Position numbers and translations under genes: made by a program | DNA from: JBBDIO01 sp040880365 | GTDB lineage: Bacteria > Chloroflexota > Anaerolineae > Caldilineales > Caldilineaceae | Reading direction: 5' to 3' | Assembly (NCBI GenBank): GCA_040880365.1 | Contig: JBBDIO010000246.1 | Location: forward strand, 1 to 13,136 | Length of the DNA stretch: 13,136 bases | In this document: positions 9,084-13,136 of the stretch, one piece after another | Layout of the letters: each line of letters starts with the position of its first letter | How positions within the stretch are numbered: the first letter of the stretch is position 1 | Notes under the pieces: model-generated | Told to the model about the DNA's origin: nothing | The model's input: the letters and a program-made list of their open reading frames with translations, nothing else | The model's database searches: none

Positions 9084-10169
9084 CTACAGCAGTTCATCCG
9101 ACTCCAGCGAAAGATCAAACGCCTGGCTCAGTTCTTTGCTATAGGCGAAATTGATGGGCAAACCGCCGGTGTGAATGTAGATCACCGTCTGGTCCGCGCC
9201 AATTACCCCTTTGCGGATTAAATCCACCATGCCCGATACACCCTTGGATGTATAGACCGGGTCCAGGAATACGCCCTCGGTGCGCGCCATCATCCAATAG
9301 GCTTCCATCCCCGCCTCGCTGGGCACACCATAGGCCCCGCCCGAATAATCCCGATTCATCACCTGGTCGGCATCAACGCGTTCCGGCACAGCCAACAACT
9401 CCGCCGTGCGATTGGCAAGCTTCGCCACCCCTTCGGCGCGGCTGGAATCCGAGCCATAAGGCCCCGGCGCAATCCCTACCACCGTGTGCGACTGTTTCAG
9501 TAGTTTTTGGCCCAGCAACAGCCCCGCCTGCCCCCCACCCGAAGAGGTAAGCACGATCCAGTCGGGTGTAATCTGCATAGACTCGCACTGTTCCGTCAAT
9601 TCCAGCGCACACTCCACATAGCCCAGCGTGCCCGAAGGCTGGCCCGACCCCGGCAGAATATAGGGCTTGAAGCCCTTGCTGCGCAGATCGTCTGCGGCCT
9701 CTTGCATGAGATCCGAAAGCTCGCGGGTCTGCCGATCCTTCATGGCGGCGTCGCCACTGTTATAGACCTTCACACCGCCATCGACCAACATTTTTGTCAG
9801 CAGATAATCGCCTTGCAGCTCATAGTGCTTGGTTCCGGCGCGGGCAAAAATCACCGGACGCATCCCTGCCTTGCGCGCGGCCGCGGCGCACATCAGCGCG
9901 TGATTCGACTGGGCTGCTCCACCGCCGCCGATAAACACATCACAGCCCTGGGCCTTGGCCTCGCCGATAAAATAATCCAGTTTGCGGGCCTTGTTGCCGC
10001 CAAACGCCAAACCCGTCATATCGTCCCGCTTCATCAAAATCCGGGGACCACCCAACCACGCGCTAAAATTCGGCAAATCAATCAGCGGGGTCGGCAAAAT
10101 CGAAACAGCGAAGCGCGGCTGTTGCGCCAAAAGCTCACGCACGCGCGCCTTGTCTTGCGGGTCGGTCAT
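9084..10169 (-). CDS. PLP-dependent D-cysteine desulfhydrase / ACC deaminase family enzyme
   Basis: Fold type II pyridoxal-phosphate enzyme of 361 aa, the usual length for this family, predicted cytoplasmic. D-cysteine desulfhydrase turns D-cysteine into pyruvate, ammonia and sulfide; close relatives are ACC deaminase and L-cysteate sulfo-lyase. The PLP lysine is K60 in FGGNKARKLDY. The Q87-S-N-H90 substrate/cofactor motif and the glycine-rich phosphate loop TSSGGGQAGL (208-217) are present. DPVYTSKG (303-310) has Thr307 after the active-site Tyr, as in D-cysteine desulfhydrases; ACC deaminases have Glu there (YEG). An oddity is that the residues after QSNH are ALM, where many relatives have an Arg-Gln pair, so substrate choice is uncertain. 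The start is supported by AAGGAG nine bases upstream, and a strong hairpin terminator follows the gene. It is divergent from the SufE-like gene. The family is sure; the substrate is not. Confidence 0.88.
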   Translation of the reverse strand: MTDPQDKARVRELLAQQPRFAVSILPTPLIDLPNFSAWLGGPRILMKRDDMTGLAFGGNKARKLDYFIGEAKAQGCDVFIGGGGAAQSNHALMCAAAARKAGMRPVIFARAGTKHYELQGDYLLTKMLVDGGVKVYNSGDAAMKDRQTRELSDLMQEAADDLRSKGFKPYILPGSGQPSGTLGYVECALELTEQCESMQITPDWIVLTSSGGGQAGLLLGQKLLKQSHTVVGIAPGPYGSDSSRAEGVAKLANRTAELLAVPERVDADQVMNRDYSGGAYGVPSEAGMEAYWMMARTEGVFLDPVYTSKGVSGMVDLIRKGVIGADQTVIYIHTGGLPINFAYSKELSQAFDLSLESDELL

Positions 10170-10178
10170 TAGAGAATG

Positions 10179-10184
10179 CTCCTT
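10179..10184 (-). promoter_or_regulatory. Ribosome binding site of the PLP enzyme gene
   Basis: CTCCTT on the plus strand reads AAGGAG on the minus strand, nine bases before the ATG at 10169. This supports that start. Confidence 0.8.
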
Positions 10185-10220
10185 CTGGGAACCTGGGTAA
10201 ATGAACCAGCATTGAACTTC

Positions 10221-10280
10221 GAATAGAGTATCGCGGAGTAGAACATGACTGAGTAGAACCTGGCCGAGTGGAACTAAACG
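10221..10280. repeat. Array of 15-bp direct repeats, about four units, next to an assembly gap
   Basis: Units start in exact 15-base register at 10221, 10236, 10251 and 10266. Their first nine bases are GAATAGAGT, GAGTAGAAC, GAGTAGAAC and GAGTGGAAC; the other six bases vary. Just after the gap, CCTGGCCAAGTGAAC (10513-10527) resembles CCTGGCCGAGTGGAAC (10259-10274), so more copies may lie in the gap. The array sits 50-110 bases upstream of the minus-strand PLP enzyme start, in the divergent intergenic region. It could be a set of regulator sites on one DNA face or a small satellite. It is too short and spacer-less for CRISPR. Confidence 0.6.
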
Positions 10281-10408
10281 GCCAACCCGCTTATTCTACG
10301 TCGCCCGCAAAGCCCCCCGCAAACCCGCACGCCGCGGATCGCACAGCCGCCGGTTTGACGTCGCTTCCGCGCTTGATTACCATAGGGACGCAAATCGAAG
10401 TGGCACAG
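10281..10408. other. Intergenic sequence left of the gap, no gene seen
   Basis: GC-rich sequence between the repeat array and the run of N. No reading frame with a plausible start, family motif or ribosome binding site was recognised on either strand, and no convincing promoter was found. With the repeats, the gap and the right flank, it makes up the 417-base divergent region between the PLP enzyme and SufE-like genes. Confidence 0.5.
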
Positions 10409-10508
10409 NNNNNNNNNNNNNNNNNNNNNNNNNNNNNNNNNNNNNNNNNNNNNNNNNNNNNNNNNNNNNNNNNNNNNNNNNNNNNNNNNNNNNNNNNNNN
10501 NNNNNNNN
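10409..10508. other. Assembly gap (100 N)
   Basis: Exactly 100 undetermined bases. This is a common convention for a scaffold join of unknown true length, so real sequence, possibly more repeat units, may be missing. The orders of genes left and right of it rest on the scaffolding. Confidence 0.99.
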
Positions 10509-10575
10509 ACCACCTGGCCAAGTGAACAGCGTAATTTAGTCACTGTGCAACAGTTAAAATACAGAAATCAGTGCG

Positions 10576-10580
10576 AAGGA
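10576..10580 (+). promoter_or_regulatory. Ribosome binding site deciding the SufE-like start
   Basis: AAGGA lies six bases before the ATG at 10587. An in-frame GTG at 10545 lies 14 codons upstream but has no such site, so 10587 is preferred. A TAAAAT box at 10555-10560 could be a -10 element, though no good -35 accompanies it. Confidence 0.7.
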
Positions 10581-10586
10581 ATCCTA

Positions 10587-11042
10587 ATGGAAGAGCAAAA
10601 CGATACAAAAGTCCAGGCCTGCCCCGCAGAACTTCAATCCATCATCGAGGAATTCCGCATGGTCACCCCGCGCGAACGCCTGGAATATCTGCTCGAATAC
10701 AGCATGGACCTCCCCGACCTGCCGGATCGTCTCCACGCCCAGCGCGACCAGATGGAACAGGTCCACGAATGTCAGACGCCGGTCTTCCTCTTCACCGAAA
10801 TTGCCGATGATCAGGTCGAGTTTTTTCTGGACATTCCAGCCGAATCACCCACGGTGCGCGGCTATGGCGCAATTCTGGTTGCGGGTCTCAACGGCGCAGC
10901 GCCCCAGGCCGTCCTCGACACGCCCGACGATGTCTATCACCTGCTTGGCTTACACGAGGCCATTACCCCCCAACGCTTGCGCGGCCTGCACGCGCTCATG
11001 GTCTATATGAAGCGCCAGGTGCGAACCCACACGAAACCCTAG
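10587..11042 (+). CDS. SufE-like Fe-S cluster assembly / sulfur acceptor protein
   Basis: Cytoplasmic 151-aa protein matching the SufE/CsdE family in length and layout. SufE takes persulfide sulfur from the cysteine desulfurase SufS on one conserved Cys and passes it to the scaffold for Fe-S clusters. The order of features fits: an N-terminal helix with IIEEFRMVTPRERLEYLLEY (20-38 region), DLPDLPDRL (41-49), and the acceptor Cys62 in VHECQTPVFLF, matching the GCQSxVW loop of E. coli SufE. Next come a beta strand VEFFLDIPAES (77-87), RGYGAILVAGLNG (91-103), and the C-terminal RLRGLHALMVYMK (130-142) with the conserved Arg. The flexible Cys loop has HEC in place of the usual GC, and Thr-Pro-Val-Phe in place of Ser-x-Val-Trp. 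It lies 114 bases upstream of a transporter on the same strand. No SufS, SufB or SufC gene is in the window, so the partner is unknown. Confidence 0.8.
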   Translation: MEEQNDTKVQACPAELQSIIEEFRMVTPRERLEYLLEYSMDLPDLPDRLHAQRDQMEQVHECQTPVFLFTEIADDQVEFFLDIPAESPTVRGYGAILVAGLNGAAPQAVLDTPDDVYHLLGLHEAITPQRLRGLHALMVYMKRQVRTHTKP

Positions 11043-11096
11043 AGGCCCCAGACGACCAGGCGGGCATCCCGCACGCCACGATCACAAGAGATACCA

Positions 11097-11134
11097 GACA
11101 GGTCCCACCGCGCCGCACCCGGCGCGCCCCTGTC
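11097..11134. other. Two-part hairpin between the SufE-like and transporter genes
   Basis: Inner arms CGCGCCG (11109-11115) and CGGCGCG (11120-11126) form a perfect 7-bp stem with a 4-base loop. Outer arms GACAGG (11097-11102) and CCTGTC (11129-11134) pair six more bases around an asymmetric internal loop. No T-tract follows, so it is not a clear intrinsic terminator. It ends about 20 bases before the transporter ATG, so it could mask translation initiation or mark an mRNA processing point. Confidence 0.5.
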
Positions 11135-11156
11135 ACAACAGTCGAGCGTATAACGC

Positions 11157-12119
11157 ATGGCAACCCAGAACCCAGTACTCCCACCGCCCGCCACACCCAT
11201 TGCGGAGATCGCGCCCACCGCGCCCCAACCCGCAATCGGCCTGTTTGCGCTGCTCCTCATGGTCGATAGTCTGCATTTCGTTTTTGCCCGTGCGCTCATT
11301 CCCTATTTCGACCCGGCAATCAGCGCCACCCTGGTCATGCTGGTGGCAACTACCCAGGTGGGACTCTATGGCTGGTATCGCGGCACCCTCGCGCTAAACC
11401 TTCTGCGCCGACACTTTGGTTTTTTCCTGATTATCGGCGCGTGTGTAGGCACCAGCACCTTTCTGACCTATGCCAGCGTCAGCTACATCGACGCCGGCAC
11501 CGCATCCATGCTCAGCAAAATGTCCACCCTATTCACATTGCTTATCGGCGTGGCATGGCTGCGTGAGCAACTGCTACCCATCCAGATCGTCGGCGCCGTG
11601 GTCGCCATTGGCGGGGTATTCGTCATCTCTTTTCAGCCGGGCGGCGACGTACTCCAAATCGGCTCGCTCCTGGTTGTCATCTCCACCGCAGGCTATGCCC
11701 TGCACACCGCCGTCGTCAAGCGCAGTGGCGGCGACATGGATTTTCTCAATTTCTTCTTCTTTCGCCTCCTGCTCACCACACTTTGCCTGGCTGTGCTTGT
11801 CCTCACCCGTCCCGCCGCCGCGTGGACCGCACCGCCCGCCATCGGCTGGTGGATTGTGTTACTCACCGGCACCGTCGATGTGGTGATCAGCCGCAGTCTC
11901 TACTATCTGGCATTGCGCCGCATAACTATGAGCCTGCACGCCATAATTCTCACGGTCAGCCCGGTCATCTCCATTATCTGGGCCTACTTTTTGTTCGATA
12001 CCTTCCCCGGCACGCAACAGTTGCTGGGGGGGTGTGCAGTTCTGGCGGGTGTGGTCATTGCCACCCGCAGCCGACGCCGCCTGCCACCGCTGCCCGCCAC
12101 CCCCGTGGCCCCGAATTAG
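11157..12119 (+). CDS. EamA/DMT-superfamily transporter (10 TM)
   Basis: Integral membrane protein of 320 aa made of two EamA repeats (about 28-160 and 168-303), each with about five hydrophobic helices. This is the standard drug/metabolite transporter layout; members mostly export amino acids or related metabolites. Recognisable points are the conserved stretch TYASVSYIDAGTASMLSKMSTLFTLL (104-129, typically YALxYTSAGxAxLL in the family), the charged WLREQLLPIQIVGAVVAIGGV (134-154), and the second-repeat match YLALRRITMSLHAIILTVSPVISIIWAYFLFDTFPGTQQLLGG (250-292). The C terminus is a short basic, Pro-rich cytoplasmic tail. No good ribosome binding site precedes the ATG; the start is kept because it leaves a normal-length cytosolic N-terminus and no better start exists before the first helix. 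It may be read with the SufE-like gene. The substrate cannot be told from sequence. Confidence 0.88.
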   Translation: MATQNPVLPPPATPIAEIAPTAPQPAIGLFALLLMVDSLHFVFARALIPYFDPAISATLVMLVATTQVGLYGWYRGTLALNLLRRHFGFFLIIGACVGTSTFLTYASVSYIDAGTASMLSKMSTLFTLLIGVAWLREQLLPIQIVGAVVAIGGVFVISFQPGGDVLQIGSLLVVISTAGYALHTAVVKRSGGDMDFLNFFFFRLLLTTLCLAVLVLTRPAAAWTAPPAIGWWIVLLTGTVDVVISRSLYYLALRRITMSLHAIILTVSPVISIIWAYFLFDTFPGTQQLLGGCAVLAGVVIATRSRRRLPPLPATPVAPN

Positions 12120-12150
12120 CCCCGCGTTCTTTTGCGCAACATCCATTCGT

Positions 12151-12178
12151 TTAACATCTAAACAATCTCTGCTATAAT
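12151..12178 (+). promoter_or_regulatory. Near-consensus sigma-70 promoter upstream of the CCA-adding enzyme
   Basis: A -35 box TTAACA (12151-12156, five of six to consensus), a 16-base spacer and a perfect -10 TATAAT (12173-12178) preceded by TG one base before it (extended -10). Transcription would start near 12185, leaving a leader of about 317 bases before the ATG at 12502. It is the clearest promoter in the window and lies in a locally AT-rich patch just after the transporter gene. Confidence 0.8.
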
Positions 12179-12181
12179 GCT

Positions 12182-12243
12182 AACCAGTTTCCATCTCGTC
12201 CGGCATCTCACACTGGTTTGCACCGCGCGACTGAGTGCAAGCC
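12182..12243 (+). other. 5' leader with two mutually exclusive stem-loops
   Basis: AACCAGT (12182-12188) can pair with ACTGGTT (12212-12218). The latter overlaps GGTTTGCAC (12215-12223), which instead pairs with GTGCAAGCC (12235-12243) in a 9-bp stem with one G-U pair and an 11-base loop. The two pairings cannot coexist. No T-tract follows, so a terminator is not evident, and no known riboswitch class was recognised. The first arm lies at or slightly before the predicted transcript start, which weakens the first pairing. Confidence 0.35.
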
Positions 12244-12349
12244 TGCAATTTGCGCATCTGCGTTCACGCATTTCCTGGGTAATCACATCGGTGACAGCGC
12301 CAATCGTCCGCCATAGTCGTATTTCACAACCGAACACCTGTAACCTTCC

Positions 12350-12505
12350 ATGATTGCAGCTACCGCGGATAAGCATGGCGTCACGTGGCGCGCACTGGAT
12401 GCGGGCACAGGGTTCACATTCCGTTGCGGCGCGGCCTGGCGACACGCGCGCTTTCCATTGCGATATGCGCGATTTCAGCGGCCCGCAACGCCTTCAAAGC
12501 AATGA
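12350..12505 (+). CDS. Possible 51-aa ORF coupled to the CCA-adding enzyme gene (hypothetical)
   Basis: An ATG at 12350 opens a 51-codon frame whose TGA (12503-12505) overlaps the ATG of the next gene as ATGA, a layout often seen in translationally coupled genes. The product starts MIAATADKHGVTWRALDAGT, is basic towards the C terminus (many Arg), and has no recognisable domain, signal or membrane segment. There is no good ribosome binding site and third-position base use is mixed, so it may be chance. It lies in the leader after the strong promoter and could act as a leader peptide that feeds ribosomes to the gene behind it, which itself lacks a clear ribosome binding site. Confidence 0.3.
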   Translation: MIAATADKHGVTWRALDAGTGFTFRCGAAWRHARFPLRYARFQRPATPSKQ

Positions 12506-13136
12506 ACTGGCAACCAAAACACCCGGCCATCCGACAGCTAATCAGTGCCCTGCGCGCCGAGACCAACGAATTCTATCTGGTGGGAGGCGCAGTACGCGAT
12601 CTGGTACTGGGTCCCGATACGCCGATTAAGGATATCGATATCGTCGTCGCCGAGCCGGCGCTTGCGATTGCCCGGCGCGTCGCCAATCGTCTGGGCTGGG
12701 CTTATTTTGCGTTGGATGAAACTCGCGAAATCGCGCGCATCCTTTTTAACGATGGGCAAAACGCACCCTATGTCTGCGACATTGCCCGCTTGCGTGGGGA
12801 TACGCTCCACTCGGATCTGCTGGCGCGTGATTTTACCATCAACGCACTGGCCCTGGGCTGGACGGAGTCGGGACAGACCGAAGTGATCGATATTTGCGGC
12901 GGCCTTGCCGATCTGCAGGCGGGTGTGGTGCGGCGGGTTTCGCCGGTCAGCCTCGCCGACGATGCCATTCGTCTGCTGCGCGCGCCCCGCTTCGTCGCAC
13001 AACTGAATTTTCGGCTCGACGCCGAAACCGAAGCCCAGATTGTACGCCTGGCGCGCAGCCTGCAATTGGCCGGTGCCGAACGCATTCGCGACGAACTCTG
13101 GAAAACGCTGGCCACCCCGCGCCCCGTTTTGGCACT
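12502..13136 (+). CDS. CCA-adding tRNA nucleotidyltransferase / poly(A) polymerase family, 3'-truncated by window edge
   Basis: Class II nucleotidyltransferase that adds or repairs the 3' CCA of tRNAs (some members add only A, or poly(A)). The first 211 codons are present and the frame is open to the right edge, so the C-terminal tRNA-binding or HD part is unseen. Motif order is diagnostic: GGAVRD (28-33), the metal-binding D44-I-D46 in KDIDIVV, RDFTINALA (109-117), DDAIRLLRAPRF (153-164; most relatives have DPLRLLRAxRF), and ERIRDEL (193-199). The ATG at 12502 is chosen because the GGAVRD motif then begins at residue 28, as is usual; an in-frame GTG at 12385 would add 39 residues unlike the family. 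No clear ribosome binding site precedes it; its start overlaps the stop of a small ORF. CCA-adding versus A-adding specificity cannot be settled from this fragment. Confidence 0.9.
   Translation, partial: MNWQPKHPAIRQLISALRAETNEFYLVGGAVRDLVLGPDTPIKDIDIVVAEPALAIARRVANRLGWAYFALDETREIARILFNDGQNAPYVCDIARLRGDTLHSDLLARDFTINALALGWTESGQTEVIDICGGLADLQAGVVRRVSPVSLADDAIRLLRAPRFVAQLNFRLDAETEAQIVRLARSLQLAGAERIRDELWKTLATPRPVLA

Noticed and set aside
9084..10169. Calling the PLP enzyme ACC deaminase (acdS)
   Set aside because: The residue after the active-site Tyr is Thr307, not the Glu typical of ACC deaminases, so the narrower name is not supported.
9507..10172. A 221-codon plus-strand frame opposite the PLP enzyme gene
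   Set aside because: The minus-strand frame has all PLP-enzyme motifs, a ribosome binding site and a terminator; this one is its shadow.
10221..10280. CRISPR array
   Set aside because: Units are 15 bases with no unique spacers of regular length and no cas genes are in the window.
10268..10543. Frames reading through the run of N on both strands
   Set aside because: They are continuous only because undetermined bases hide stop codons; the readable ends show no motif or start signal.
12354..12629. A 91-codon plus-strand frame overlapping the leader and the CCA-adding gene
   Set aside because: Its second half lies in the wrong frame over the conserved GGAVRD/DID region of the real gene, and the translation has no motif.

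Overview
The window is about 60% GC (estimated by eye) and bacterial. It carries a 100-base run of N, so it is a scaffolded draft or metagenomic assembly. Codon use, a lipoprotein-anchored bacterial alpha-2-macroglobulin beside penicillin-binding protein 1C, and the mix of housekeeping genes would fit a Chloroflexota-like lineage. No phylogenetic marker is complete here, so that placement is a low-confidence inference.

Left region (1-8974, + strand): the 3' 860-odd codons of a class A penicillin-binding protein of the PbpC (PBP1C) type, cut by the window edge. It is followed after 171 bases by a very large (2068 aa) lipoprotein of the bacterial alpha-2-macroglobulin (A2M/YfaS) family. The PBP1C-A2M pair is a known association, thought to couple peptidoglycan repair to trapping of foreign proteases at the cell surface. 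The unusual point is that the thioester motif (normally C-x-E-Q) reads S-T-E-N, and the whole protein has a single cysteine, the lipidated one. It must therefore act without a covalent thioester trap. A hairpin with an oligo-A/oligo-T edge separates this block from the next, convergent gene.

Middle region (9000-12119): a minus-strand PLP enzyme of the D-cysteine desulfhydrase/ACC deaminase family; a divergent intergenic region with in-register 15-bp direct repeats and the assembly gap; then a SufE-like Fe-S/sulfur-acceptor gene and an EamA/DMT-family transporter on the + strand. Together they may form a small sulfur or cysteine handling neighbourhood, but that is inference from family membership and adjacency.

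Right region (12120-13136): about 380 bases without a recognisable gene family but with a near-consensus sigma-70 promoter, a leader with alternative base pairing, and a possible 51-codon ORF whose stop overlaps (ATGA) the start of a CCA-adding tRNA nucleotidyltransferase/poly(A) polymerase gene. That gene runs off the right edge. No CRISPR array, rRNA, tRNA, insertion sequence or phage gene was seen.
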